37,302 bases of DNA. Origin: a virus. The notes under the pieces were generated by a model that saw only the letters and a program-made list of their open reading frames with translations, made no database searches and had not been told where the DNA came from. The position numbers were made by a program, and so were the translations under genes. Positions 6,322 to 15,052 of the stretch are shown here, in pieces. Location of the stretch: positions 1 through 37,302 of IMG/VR virus record IMGVR_UViG_3300035670_000659; one strand, written 5' to 3'. Position 1 is the first letter of the stretch. Every line of letters begins with the position of its first letter.

Positions 6322-7206
6322 ATGATCGCGTATTTCTACTCACCAAATATAGAAGCCAATGTTATGCACCAGTGGGACGCAGGATTGTTGACAGACTTCC
6401 TAATGGGTGAGTTGTGGCGTCCACCTAACTTTGAGACGTTTGCCATAAAAGAAGTACGTAAACTCTCAAAATGCGATCGTGCCCTTGTAGCGATACCTGC
6501 AGCACACAACTATGAATACGTTGATGAGATAAACAAAGAGCTGAACAAGATCGACCGTGTTGTCTTATTCCTGAATGGCGACGAAGAGAATAAGTTTGAC
6601 GTCGATGCTATTGATCACCCAAACATTGAGATATGGGTACAGTACGCACATCCAGACAAGCACAATGAATACAACCGCTACGGCACAGGCTATCCTGCTC
6701 ATATGTCAGAACACATGAAGGAGATGCCGTACTATAAAGTGATAGACGTATTCTTCTCTGGTCAGTTAGTTCATAAGCGCCGAATGCAGATGTGGGATAA
6801 GATGAAACGCTACGAGATTGGACACGAGTGTAAGCTCGAGGGCTCAAAGGGTTTCGCCCAAGGTCTAGAGCATGGGGAATACTACCGTTGGATGTCTAAA
6901 GCTAAGTTTGCGCCGGCACCATCGGGCACTGTTCATCCAGATAGTTTTCGATTCTTTGAGGCGCTTGAGTGTATGGCGCTAGTGTTAGCTGATGAGGAAA
7001 GCCCATCAGGTCATATTAAGAGCTATTGGGAATGGATGTTTAAACAGGTACTACCAGTCATAAGAGTTCATAATTGGGAAAGCAGCATAGGCTACATGAA
7101 TGACGCCTACGACGAATGGGACCAGCGTATACAAGCGCAAACTGTCTGGTGGATAAACTGGAAGCGTAACTTTTCATACACGGTTATGGAGCAACTACTA
7201 GCATGA
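6322..7206 (+). CDS. Putative glycosyltransferase (exostosin/GT-B-like)
   Basis: 294 aa. The C-terminal block FAPAPSGTVHPDSFRFFEAL followed by ECMALVLADE reproduces the P.G....SFR.FEAL..G..PV pattern of nucleotide-sugar-binding domains in exostosin-like and GT1/4-like enzymes. The N-terminal half is less recognisable (YVDEINKELNKIDRVVLFL). A DVFFSGQLVHKRR segment marks the start of the second Rossmann domain. Its stop overlaps the next gene's ATG. Acceptor unknown. Confidence 0.7.
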   Translation: MIAYFYSPNIEANVMHQWDAGLLTDFLMGELWRPPNFETFAIKEVRKLSKCDRALVAIPAAHNYEYVDEINKELNKIDRVVLFLNGDEENKFDVDAIDHPNIEIWVQYAHPDKHNEYNRYGTGYPAHMSEHMKEMPYYKVIDVFFSGQLVHKRRMQMWDKMKRYEIGHECKLEGSKGFAQGLEHGEYYRWMSKAKFAPAPSGTVHPDSFRFFEALECMALVLADEESPSGHIKSYWEWMFKQVLPVIRVHNWESSIGYMNDAYDEWDQRIQAQTVWWINWKRNFSYTVMEQLLA

Positions 7207-7934
7207 TCACTGTTATAATCCCAACAAGTCCCATTAAGTCGCATCCAGATACAAGTTTTATAGAAGAAACCATTGCGTCTGTGCGGCACCACCTTCCAGA
7301 CGCCGAAATAATCATAACGTTTGACGGCGTAAGAGAAGAACAGGCCGACTATACCGATAGGTATAACGAATATAAGAATAAGATGCTGTGGAAGTGCTTG
7401 CATCAGTATGAGAATGTACTACCTATAGTATTTGATGAGCACAAGCATCAGAGTGGGATGATCAAGGAAGCCATTAACGAGGTACGAACGCCCCTTATGC
7501 TTTATGTAGAACATGACACCCCTTTAGTGACAGACCGTAAGATAGATTGGGAAGAATTAACGAGTTTTATTACAGATGGTCACGCGTATACAATAAGGTT
7601 GCACCACGAATCGAAGATACTTGATGTGCATCAGTACCTCACAATTGGCTACAATGGCAACTTTGCCAAGACGTATCAGTGGAGCCAGAGGCCGGCTTTG
7701 TCATCAGTCTTATATTACAAAGAAGTGGTACTGCCGAACATACCTGATAATAACTTCATAGAAGACCAATTTTATGGCAAGGTAGCCAACGATTATTTAG
7801 AGAACGGTGAGCAAGGTTGGTTTATGCATCGACTCTGGATATACCATCCTAAGGGCAATATACAGCGAAGTTACCATCTAGATGGAAGGCAAGGTGAGAG
7901 AAAGTTTACCTCTGACGATGAGGTATGGCAATGA
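7203..7934 (+). CDS. GT-A (family 2-like) glycosyltransferase
   Basis: 243 aa. It starts ITVIIPTSPIKSHPD with IEETIASVRHHLPDAEII, the donor-binding start of GT2 folds. LMLYVEHDTPLV supplies a DxD-like acidic motif (EHD). FIEDQFYGKVAND later resembles the catalytic ED of the family. No membrane segment, so a soluble cytoplasmic enzyme. Overlaps on both sides place it in one transcript. The downstream HNH gene interrupts the run of sugar genes. Confidence 0.75.
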   Translation: MITVIIPTSPIKSHPDTSFIEETIASVRHHLPDAEIIITFDGVREEQADYTDRYNEYKNKMLWKCLHQYENVLPIVFDEHKHQSGMIKEAINEVRTPLMLYVEHDTPLVTDRKIDWEELTSFITDGHAYTIRLHHESKILDVHQYLTIGYNGNFAKTYQWSQRPALSSVLYYKEVVLPNIPDNNFIEDQFYGKVANDYLENGEQGWFMHRLWIYHPKGNIQRSYHLDGRQGERKFTSDDEVWQ

Positions 7935-8377
7935 CTCGAACTACACTGTCACCAATATTTAGATTCTCTAAAAGTTTTGTAATTGAATCTGACGGCTGTT
8001 GGGTGTGGCAGCGTTATACGAACAGAGGTTATGCTAGATTTAATAGCGGATCAAAAATCGTCGATGCACACCGCTGGCTATACCAGCAGGTATTTGGCCC
8101 TCTGACCAACAGACAACATCTAGATCATTTGTGTAGGAATAGGGCTTGTGTTAATCCGCGACACTTGGAGATAGTTGATAATTACACGAATTGGTCTAGA
8201 GGCAATTCTTTGACTAGGAAGAAGTCAAAACAAACACACTGTATACGAGGACACGAGTTATTTGGTGATAACTTGTCTATCCTGCAGAAGAGTGGTAGAG
8301 CTCAACGGCGGTGTAAAAAGTGCCATGCAATGTACGAGAGCAAGTATAGAAAGGCAAAAAATGGTGAAGGATTTTAG
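7931..8377 (+). CDS. HNH (His-Me finger) endonuclease in the glycan island
   Basis: 148 aa from ATG 7931, which overlaps the upstream TGA; GAGG lies nine bases before. An in-frame ATG at 7925 is an alternative. The core is GCWVWQRYTNRGYARF, AHRWLYQQVFGPLTNRQHL, DHLCRNRACVNPRHLEIV, an HNH_3-type fold. A second Cys/His cluster (HCIRGHELFG, CKKCHAMYESKYR) forms a C-terminal zinc knuckle. Such free-standing nucleases behave as homing elements in phages. It separates two glycosyltransferases without breaking either. Confidence 0.9.
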   Translation: MTRTTLSPIFRFSKSFVIESDGCWVWQRYTNRGYARFNSGSKIVDAHRWLYQQVFGPLTNRQHLDHLCRNRACVNPRHLEIVDNYTNWSRGNSLTRKKSKQTHCIRGHELFGDNLSILQKSGRAQRRCKKCHAMYESKYRKAKNGEGF

Positions 8378-9380
8378 ACTCGGCCTAATTGTACGGGCCG
8401 ACAAAACCGGACTCGGCTACCAAAGCCGTTCATATTACAAGCACCTCAATCCCGACAAAGTGCTATTAGTAGACATCTCAAAATACAACCAGCAACCGCA
8501 ATACTATGGGTGGTACCAGAACTACCAACTGTCTAAAGGCTTTCCAGACGAACGACTAATGCGTGGCTTTTTAAAAGACCTCGACATCGTCCTAACTGCC
8601 GAGACGCCATACAACTACAGTTTCTACGCCATCGCTAAGGAAATGGGAGTGAAGTTCGTGGTGGCCCCAAACTATGAGTTCTTTGACCACTTCGACAAAC
8701 CACAATTACCAATACCAGACGCTCTATTTGTTCCAAGCATGTGGCACTATAAAGAGTTAGCCCAATGGGCGAAAGAGCATAATGTGTTCTGCAAATATAT
8801 GCATCATCCAGTAGACCTCGAAGAAGTACCATTTAAACAGCGCACAACTACGTTCCACTATCATGTAGCCGGCAAGATAGCAGCCAACGATAGAAACGGC
8901 ACTGAGATCTATCTACAGGCTTTTCCAAATGGCCGCATAACAACACAGACAGACGACACAGCAAGAAGAATCCAGCGTCGCTACCACCAAGTAAGAATTA
9001 AACAAAACCTTACGCACAACTACGAGCTATATGACACTGGCGATATACTGATCTACCCAAGGCGCTACGGTGGCAACTCACTTGTGCTGAATGAAGCTCT
9101 GGCGGCTGGATGTCCAGTTATCATGCCAAACACCTCGCCAAACGATGTCCTACTACCACAGGAATGGCTTGTTAAAACTCATACACAAAACAGATTTACT
9201 CCAAGAACGGTTGTCGATTTATATACAGTTAATCCACAAGACCTCATCTATACATACGAGCAAGTAGCAGGTAATATAGAAGCATATAGCAGACAAGCAT
9301 ATGAAATCGCGCAAACAATTAGTTGGCAACAAAGGAAGCAGGAATGGGTGGACACACTGGTAGACGTTCTACAATCTTAG
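8361..9380 (+). CDS. GT-B glycosyltransferase (group 1/4-like)
   Basis: 339 aa from ATG 8361 (MVKDFRLGLIVRADKTGLG). An upstream in-frame start at 8262 lies within the HNH coding sequence and is rejected. The N-terminal domain ends with ALFVPSMWHYKEL. The C-terminal domain carries DILIYPRRYGGNSLVLNEAL followed by AAGCPVIMP, the classic E-x7-E donor site of group 1/4 enzymes. It overlaps the HNH gene by 17 bp and the next gene by 37 bp. Confidence 0.85.
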   Translation: MVKDFRLGLIVRADKTGLGYQSRSYYKHLNPDKVLLVDISKYNQQPQYYGWYQNYQLSKGFPDERLMRGFLKDLDIVLTAETPYNYSFYAIAKEMGVKFVVAPNYEFFDHFDKPQLPIPDALFVPSMWHYKELAQWAKEHNVFCKYMHHPVDLEEVPFKQRTTTFHYHVAGKIAANDRNGTEIYLQAFPNGRITTQTDDTARRIQRRYHQVRIKQNLTHNYELYDTGDILIYPRRYGGNSLVLNEALAAGCPVIMPNTSPNDVLLPQEWLVKTHTQNRFTPRTVVDLYTVNPQDLIYTYEQVAGNIEAYSRQAYEIAQTISWQQRKQEWVDTLVDVLQS

Positions 9381-10039
9381 TAATCGCACAAGTAGAAGAT
9401 CCGTATCACATTGAGCGCGAGATAGAGAAACAAACAGTTCAGCCTGATTACATGTATATCTACCATGATAAGCATCCCGCAAAAGGTATAAATAACCGCC
9501 GTAAGCGTATAGCCAGAAACCACAAAATACTGAAAGACGCTGTAGCCTCTATACAGTGCGATTATGTCTGGCAGGTAGAAGGAGACTGCATACTACCAGA
9601 AAACGCCTTAGAACGCCTGATAATAGGCTTAGACGAGCTTCGAGAAGAAAGGGTAGGCTTCCTATCGGCCGCACAAGTAGGCAGACATGGCGTGTATGCA
9701 ATTGGTGGTTGGATATTTGAAGACGATGAACATTTTCATTCAGTTGATTACAAGGTAAAGGATATACAGGAAGTACACGGCGCCGGCTTCTATTGTTTAC
9801 TTAGCAAGAAAGACGTATGGCTTAAGGGAAACGCTTCATGGAATGGTGAACGATGGGGTCCAGATGTAAACTTTGGCTTATCGTTGACTAATAAAGGCTA
9901 TAGAAACTTCCTTGATACACGCATAGAGATCGGTCATGCTACGTCTAGGGGAATGATCAGTGTATCCGACCCAAGCACATGTAACGTTAAGTTCTTCAAG
10001 AAGGACGGAATATGGAAGTATGAAGTTTATGACATTTGA
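9344..10039 (+). CDS. GT2-like glycosyltransferase
   Basis: 231 aa. ATG 9344 is chosen because AAAGGAAGCAGGA precedes it; a TTG at 9323 is the longer option. It begins TILVIAQVEDPYHIEREI, with the donor-site acid motif WQVEGDCILPENALERLI and the later EVHGAGFYCLLSKKDVW. This is the arrangement of GT-A enzymes of the GT2 kind. It is the last enzyme of the island; its end overlaps the small gene before TerS. Confidence 0.75.
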   Translation: MGGHTGRRSTILVIAQVEDPYHIEREIEKQTVQPDYMYIYHDKHPAKGINNRRKRIARNHKILKDAVASIQCDYVWQVEGDCILPENALERLIIGLDELREERVGFLSAAQVGRHGVYAIGGWIFEDDEHFHSVDYKVKDIQEVHGAGFYCLLSKKDVWLKGNASWNGERWGPDVNFGLSLTNKGYRNFLDTRIEIGHATSRGMISVSDPSTCNVKFFKKDGIWKYEVYDI

Positions 10040-10223
10040 AGCAGAGATAATTAGAACCAGCCAGAGAAAGCTTGTCAGTAGTGATAACCAATATGAACTT
10101 TTATTGAGAACTGATAACCCAATGATACTCGACCTAGGTAAACTACCATCTGATACAATAGTAGTGGTCATGGTTGAATTAAAGGAAGATAATGGTAAAA
10201 CACAGACTAAGCGATACGATTGA
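10020..10223 (+). CDS. Small beta-rich hypothetical protein, 67 aa
   Basis: ATG 10020 (MKFMTFEAEIIRTSQRKL) has AAGGA upstream; ATG 10029 is also possible. Alternating strands (YELLLRTD, TIVVVMVELKED) suggest a small barrel or sheet protein. It overlaps the glycosyltransferase and the TerS gene, so it bridges the glycan island and the packaging operon. No family is recognised. Confidence 0.65.
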   Translation: MKFMTFEAEIIRTSQRKLVSSDNQYELLLRTDNPMILDLGKLPSDTIVVVMVELKEDNGKTQTKRYD

Positions 10224-10638
10224 TCCAACCTACAACTGGAAGTGGCATCACTTCATGTTAGGCATAATGAATGGCGAGAACCGTTACCTAGCTTACTGTA
10301 AGGCTTTCGGCATTGATCCAGATGATAAGAGCAAGTACGCGACTGCATGCGTTAGTGCTTCACAGCTTTTAAGAAAACCTAAGTTCCAGACTTTCTGGAC
10401 TGAGTACCTTGAAGCCAATGGCTTCAATGACGCGGAAGTTGACCAAAAGCTATTAGAGCTAATGGACGCCGAAGAAAAGAACGTGGCGCTTGGAGCTATC
10501 AAGCATTATAACGAGCTACGAGGTCGTGTTATTAAGAGGCTCGATCATACGAACAAGGGCGAAAAGTTTGAAACTCCCCAAGTCATAGATATGGGTGGTG
10601 AGGGGTTTGTTGATGAAGATAAGCAAGAAGCAGAATGA
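10192..10638 (+). CDS. terS: Terminase small subunit
   Basis: 148 aa, directly before TerL. The N-terminal half (HFMLGIMNGENRYLAYCKAF, ASQLLRKPKFQTFW) is the helical DNA-binding part that resembles terminase_2-type small subunits. The central NDAEVDQKLLELMDAEEKNV and AIKHYNELRGRVIKR are the oligomerisation helices commonly seen in this family. The acidic C terminus would contact TerL. SD AAAGGA; overlaps both neighbours. It recognises the packaging site and starts DNA packaging. Confidence 0.85.
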   Translation: MVKHRLSDTIDPTYNWKWHHFMLGIMNGENRYLAYCKAFGIDPDDKSKYATACVSASQLLRKPKFQTFWTEYLEANGFNDAEVDQKLLELMDAEEKNVALGAIKHYNELRGRVIKRLDHTNKGEKFETPQVIDMGGEGFVDEDKQEAE

Positions 10639-11986
10639 AGTAGTAGAGCTAATCAACTCTAGGCAGAAAGATATTATCCTTTTGATTGGAGTGCTCGGAA
10701 GTTCAAAGACTTTTTTACAGTCACTGATAGCACACAGTATAAACATGCAGTACCCTAACTCGGTCGGTGGATTCGCAAAGAAGAACATGACTGACATCAA
10801 CACGGGCACAATATTCGATATTCTAGAGGCCGCGAATACAATGGGAATAGACAGCATCCGTCAGTATGGGCAACCACTAAACTATCTTGTATATAAAAAC
10901 AATAACTCGCGCCTACAATTCCACGAACTCGATCACACTAAAGATAGAAACTTTAACAAGACAAAAAAATTACAGCTTACCTATAACATGATTGACGAGC
11001 TCGACTCTATCACTCGAGAGGCGTTTTGGGCGGCTCATGGGCGTGTTGGCCGTCGTAATAACTGTGTCGTTTGTGGAGCAACACCTAGAGACATAGAGCA
11101 AGGCAAGGCATGCACTACGACTAGCCACATGTGCCCGCCAGCGTTCAGTCTAGCATCTTGTAATCCAAACAACGCTTGGGTCAAAGAAGACTTTTATGAT
11201 CCTTGGAAAAGAGGGGAATTACCAGATAATGTGGCAGTTATCGAGTTCACGCAGGATGATAGCTTTTTAGGCCGTTCTTACTATGAGAAGTATAAAAACT
11301 CACCACCTAACTATCGTAAAAGGTATCTTGAGAATAATTGGGACTACAGCGATGATGAACAATCGTTGTTCAAGTATATATACATGGACGCTGCAGGAAG
11401 GGATAATAGAGACCGCAACAATGACAGGATTGCTTCACTTGACGTCGCGCTTAGTGGAGTAGATAGGGCAGTCGCCACACTTTGGGAAGGTCGCATGATC
11501 GTTGATATCGAGATATTGAAAGACAAAGACGAGAAGATCAAGACTGAGAAGCTTGGCGAAAAGTTTAAGCAATGGTGCATTGATAGGGGCGTTGGTTACG
11601 AGAACACGGACGTTGATGGTGTCGGTAATGGGGAAGGTGTCTGCGACTGGCTCGATGATAATTGGGGCCAGGTCAACAGATTTAAAGCGGGATCTTCTGT
11701 AGATGGCAACTACGATAATCTAAGATCTATGGTGTCACATAAGTTGGCTCTTGGGTTTGAGAATGGTTTAGTTACATATCTCAACAGTTGCCCACACATA
11801 TCGGACTTCAAGAAAGAGGCTACCAGCATAGCCTACGAGGAAACTGCATCTAACCTAAAATTGGAACGAAAAGAAAAAGCAAAATCCAGGATTGGTTCGT
11901 CTCCTGACGTATTCGACTCGGTGATGATGGGCTATCGCAGGTTAGCTTCAAGTGATGAGCTTACATTAGACGATATATTCATGTAG
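10613..11986 (+). CDS. terL: Terminase large subunit (packaging ATPase/nuclease)
   Basis: 457 aa from ATG 10613 (GAGGGG eight bases upstream). The ATPase domain has a Walker-A-like GVLGSSKT (residues 26-33) and Walker B NMIDELD. The nuclease domain shows IASLDVALSGVDRAV, then NTDVDGVGNGEGVCDWL and a C-terminal PDVFDSVMMGYR, supplying the metal-binding aspartates. A Cys-rich insertion (CVVCG ... ACTTTSHMC) sits between the two domains, unusual for the family. It drives DNA into the prohead through the portal encoded next. Confidence 0.93.
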   Translation: MKISKKQNEVVELINSRQKDIILLIGVLGSSKTFLQSLIAHSINMQYPNSVGGFAKKNMTDINTGTIFDILEAANTMGIDSIRQYGQPLNYLVYKNNNSRLQFHELDHTKDRNFNKTKKLQLTYNMIDELDSITREAFWAAHGRVGRRNNCVVCGATPRDIEQGKACTTTSHMCPPAFSLASCNPNNAWVKEDFYDPWKRGELPDNVAVIEFTQDDSFLGRSYYEKYKNSPPNYRKRYLENNWDYSDDEQSLFKYIYMDAAGRDNRDRNNDRIASLDVALSGVDRAVATLWEGRMIVDIEILKDKDEKIKTEKLGEKFKQWCIDRGVGYENTDVDGVGNGEGVCDWLDDNWGQVNRFKAGSSVDGNYDNLRSMVSHKLALGFENGLVTYLNSCPHISDFKKEATSIAYEETASNLKLERKEKAKSRIGSSPDVFDSVMMGYRRLASSDELTLDDIFM

Positions 11987-12038
11987 TTTATGCTATATTA
12001 TCCACAGAGCGTCCTGAACGCCGTAAAGTGGAGATCAT

Positions 12039-14012
12039 ATGGGTCTACTGGATAGGTTGAACCTTAAGCGCGTGTTCGGTGGGGAACCTTATAATTCATC
12101 GGGTATAGTTATACCAAACCTCGGATCAGATAGTAGATTTGCGCCTAACAAGCAAGTCAGAGGCATCACTTATAAAGCCATAGATAAGATTGGCCAGACA
12201 TTAAGCGTCTACAAGCCAATCGTTTATAACGCACGCAACCAAGCGCTTGATCAGCACCCAATCTACGAGCTTTACTCACGGCCTAATCCTGATACACGTG
12301 GGCCAGACTTCATACATTTAGCCGGTATGCTCTATGAGATATACGGTGAGACTTTTTGGTATCTCGCACGAGGTGAGCGAACGAACAAGGTCAAAGAGAT
12401 CTACCTACTCAACCCATCACAGGTTGAACTTAGATTAGAAGATGGTGAACTCGTTGGCTATGTACTGCACAAGACGAACGGTACACAAGTACCACTTACA
12501 CTCGATGAAGTCGTACACGACAAGCGTCCCAACCCATTCAACAGTTGGCGTGGCCTGTCTGTACTTGAGCGTGCAAGCGAATACGTCGATATAGAACTAA
12601 TTACCACACAGTTCACGCTTAACTACATGAGGAACAATGCCAGCCCATCAGGTATCGTTTCACTACCGAAGATGAATGGTGACACGTTTAAACAGTTTGC
12701 CCTACAATGGCGGGAGAATTACGAAGGTCCACAAAACGCGGGCAAGACAGCCTTTATACGAGGCGAGGAGGCGAAGTTCCAAGCAGTTGGCGCTACACTC
12801 AAAGACATTGACGCAAAGCTTATACGTGAGATGAGCAAAGATGATGTGTTGATGATGCTGGATATGCCGAAAGCGCTACTTGGTATATCTGAGGGTGAGG
12901 GGCTCGGTAGGGCGTCTATTGAAACACATAAGTACATATACGCAGAGTCCAAGCTCGAACCAATGATGAACCGGCTGGATAGTATCTTTGAAAAGATTGC
13001 TAATATGTCGGATAAGTCACGTAAAGTATTTATCGACCACGAATCGCCCATACCAGAAGACAGAGAGTTTGAGCAGAAGCAAATTAAAGAGCTCACAAAC
13101 GTTGCTATCACGGTGAATGAAGCGCGTGCACGGCTAGGCCTAGAACCACTACCAGATCCTGAGTTTGACACAGTAAAGCCTCACACCCTAGCGCAGACAA
13201 CGCCAACTGAGAAGAAGCTGAGGATCGTTAAGAAAGTTGAACTAACCAAATCACAACAGATCGCAAAACAGCAATCAGAGCAAGAAGCCTTTCGATCTAA
13301 GCTGATGTCAGTCTCTGATATTTACTCGAAGAAGATCAAACGCAGCATTTCACAGTTTGCCTCTGGCCAAGAGGAATATGTCATACAGAAGATGAACGCC
13401 ACTATGAAGGCATACGAAGAGCTAGTGCCGAGCGTCAAAGAACAGAGTCAAGAGCTCGCTTTACTAATTACACCGATACTGATTGATCTGATGGAGGAAC
13501 AGAGTACAGACGTAGCCAACTTCATTACTGGTGAGCCCATAGCTATAACGCCTGAACTAACCAAAGAAGTGACAGCCAGCATTACACAGATAGCCGGTAT
13601 ATTTAACGCTGATACGTACTCTGCTTTAGAGCGAGCCATATCTGAGGGTGTTAAGAATGGTGAAAGCCTACAGAAGCTTAAGAAGCGAGTTGAGGGCGTG
13701 TATTCAGATGCTAAGGGCTATCGAGCTGAGCGTATCGCACGTACTGAATCATCACGCTTTAGCAATAAGAGCGCTGAGTTAGTCTATAAGCAGAGTGGCT
13801 ATAGCAAAGTAGAGTGGTTTATCAATCCAGGAGCATGTGAGTTCTGTCGTACATATGCTGGCAGACAGAAGAACATCGGTAGTAAGTTCAACAATATTGG
13901 TGATGTCATAACTGGTGATGAGGGTGGTCAGCTACGAATCGACTACACAGATATAGATGCACCTCCATTACACCCTTCGTGCACATGTAGCCTTGTACCA
14001 GTAGTGGAGTAG
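12039..14012 (+). CDS. Portal protein fused to a MuF (SPP1 gp7-like) head domain
   Basis: 657 aa, longer than the usual 400-500 aa portal. The first about 400 residues are portal-like (YKAIDKIGQTLSVYKPIVY, RPNPDTRGPDFIHLAGM, FNSWRGLSVLERASEYVD, DMPKALLGISEG). The C-terminal about 120 residues are the minor-head MuF domain: RAERIARTESSRFSN, VEWFINPGACEFCRTYAG, PPLHPSCTCSLVPV, with the HPSCTC cysteines. The portal forms the 12-mer DNA entry ring; MuF domains sit inside the head and can be ejected. SD GTGGAG. Confidence 0.92.
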   Translation: MGLLDRLNLKRVFGGEPYNSSGIVIPNLGSDSRFAPNKQVRGITYKAIDKIGQTLSVYKPIVYNARNQALDQHPIYELYSRPNPDTRGPDFIHLAGMLYEIYGETFWYLARGERTNKVKEIYLLNPSQVELRLEDGELVGYVLHKTNGTQVPLTLDEVVHDKRPNPFNSWRGLSVLERASEYVDIELITTQFTLNYMRNNASPSGIVSLPKMNGDTFKQFALQWRENYEGPQNAGKTAFIRGEEAKFQAVGATLKDIDAKLIREMSKDDVLMMLDMPKALLGISEGEGLGRASIETHKYIYAESKLEPMMNRLDSIFEKIANMSDKSRKVFIDHESPIPEDREFEQKQIKELTNVAITVNEARARLGLEPLPDPEFDTVKPHTLAQTTPTEKKLRIVKKVELTKSQQIAKQQSEQEAFRSKLMSVSDIYSKKIKRSISQFASGQEEYVIQKMNATMKAYEELVPSVKEQSQELALLITPILIDLMEEQSTDVANFITGEPIAITPELTKEVTASITQIAGIFNADTYSALERAISEGVKNGESLQKLKKRVEGVYSDAKGYRAERIARTESSRFSNKSAELVYKQSGYSKVEWFINPGACEFCRTYAGRQKNIGSKFNNIGDVITGDEGGQLRIDYTDIDAPPLHPSCTCSLVPVVE

Positions 14013-14014
14013 GC

Positions 14015-14230
14015 ATGGATTTACGCTGTAAGAACTGCAACCGAAAACTCGCCGTAGTTGAAGTTATAGTCGCCGCCATTAAGTGCCCAAGCTGTAAGAT
14101 GATATTCGAGTACAAGGTTATGTCGAACTCTTTGTATATATCCTCAGACTATGATAAAAATAATAGTAGAACCCAAGAGGTCGAAGAAGTAGTGCCCACC
14201 CCTACTTCTAGATCTATGGGTTCTTTTTAA
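14015..14230 (+). CDS. Com-like zinc-finger protein
   Basis: 71 aa. LRCKNCNRKLAVVEV and IKCPSCKMIFEYKV give two CxxC pairs about 20 residues apart, the zinc knuckle of Mu Com-type proteins. In Mu, Com binds mom mRNA and activates its translation. Many siphophages encode a Com-like finger next to head genes without a mom gene, as here. It starts two bases after the portal stop, with SD GGAG. An RNA-binding role is inferred only from the family. Confidence 0.8.
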   Translation: MDLRCKNCNRKLAVVEVIVAAIKCPSCKMIFEYKVMSNSLYISSDYDKNNSRTQEVEEVVPTPTSRSMGSF

Positions 14231-14242
14231 TAAGGAGAAGTG

Positions 14243-14593
14243 ATGGCAGACATTGAGATTAACAGAGAGACTGACCACAGTATCACTTTTCAATACTACG
14301 AAGATAGCGATGGGGCCACGAAGCGTGCGCTGACTGGTGCTACTGTCTACTTCACCGTTAAACCGAATAAGTGGGACATTGACGACGACGACTCAGAAGC
14401 GTTAATTACGAAGAATGTTACGAGTCACACCGACGCCGCTACTGGACTTACCGCTATAGCGCTCACTGATACACAAACTAACGTGCAACCTGGTAAGTAT
14501 TGGTACGACATCGTAGTAGTCGAAAGCGATGGTAGCAGATTTAAAGCAACAGAGGGCAGGTGTACAGTGAAGCCTGGCCCAACTAACAGATAG
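14243..14593 (+). CDS. Beta-sandwich structural protein (BppU-N-like)
   Basis: 116 aa from ATG 14243 (AAGGAG eight bases upstream; a GTG at 14240 is less likely). It reads as one Ig-like or BppU N-terminal-like domain: EINRETDHSITFQYYEDSDG, TGATVYFTVKPNKW, PGKYWYDIVVVESDGSRF, GRCTVKPGP. This domain type attaches upper-baseplate or decoration proteins to phage particles. Here it lies between portal and protease, so it is more likely a head or fibre anchor; the exact location is inferred. Confidence 0.65.
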   Translation: MADIEINRETDHSITFQYYEDSDGATKRALTGATVYFTVKPNKWDIDDDDSEALITKNVTSHTDAATGLTAIALTDTQTNVQPGKYWYDIVVVESDGSRFKATEGRCTVKPGPTNR

Positions 14594-14601
14594 GAGCAAT
14601 C

Positions 14602-14676
14602 ATGTCAGACGTAGTAAATATAGAAGTCGATAACGTCACTGTATCAACTAACGTAGAACAGAAAGGTAGGGAATAA
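14602..14676 (+). CDS. Tiny ORF, 24 aa
   Basis: ATG 14602 with AGGAGCAATC upstream encodes MSDVVNIEVDNVTVSTNVEQ and four more residues. Its TAA shares a base with the next ATG (TAATG). Good SD, tight spacing and valine-rich strand-like composition suggest that it is translated, but no homologue is known to me. Confidence 0.5.
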   Translation: MSDVVNIEVDNVTVSTNVEQKGRE

Positions 14677-15041
14677 TGGGTAAAGTAATTCACAATGACG
14701 TGTTTGACGCTGCACTGAGCGAGGTGGCAACCTCTACAAAGATTTATCTCTGTACATCAGAGCCAGCAAACGACACCGCAGCAGATGCAGCAAGTCTCAT
14801 TCCAGCACACACAATGACTGGCGGTGACTTCACAAACGCTGACGGTGACGTATCAGGCCGCAAGGTGACTGTCGCCGCTCAGAATGGATTAACAGCCGAT
14901 GTAAGCGGTACCGCCACTCATGTGGTCTTAACTGATGGCACAAGCGTGCTATTAGCCACAACATGTACATCACAGGCGATAACCTCTGGTAACACCGTTA
15001 ATATCGGTTCATTCGACTTTGAAATAACAGATCCAAGCTAG
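14676..15041 (+). CDS. Beta-rich virion-associated hypothetical protein
   Basis: 121 aa, KVIHNDVFDAALSEVATSTK then IYLCTSEPAND and repeated Thr/Ala/Asp-rich strands ending FDFEITDPS. The style matches small phage decoration or head-fibre proteins encoded next to capsid genes. No signal peptide. The start overlaps the 24-aa gene and a GTG-start fibre-like gene follows. Confidence 0.6.
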   Translation: MGKVIHNDVFDAALSEVATSTKIYLCTSEPANDTAADAASLIPAHTMTGGDFTNADGDVSGRKVTVAAQNGLTADVSGTATHVVLTDGTSVLLATTCTSQAITSGNTVNIGSFDFEITDPS

Positions 15042-15052
15042 GAGTAAATTAA

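Noticed and set aside
8262-8360. N-terminal extension of the glycosyltransferase at 8361
   Set aside because: This part is the HNH gene in another frame; similarity to glycosyltransferases starts at MVKDFRLGL.
11984-12038. Promoter before the portal gene
   Set aside because: TATATT is present but no -35 lies at a usable distance; the gene probably shares the terminase transcript.
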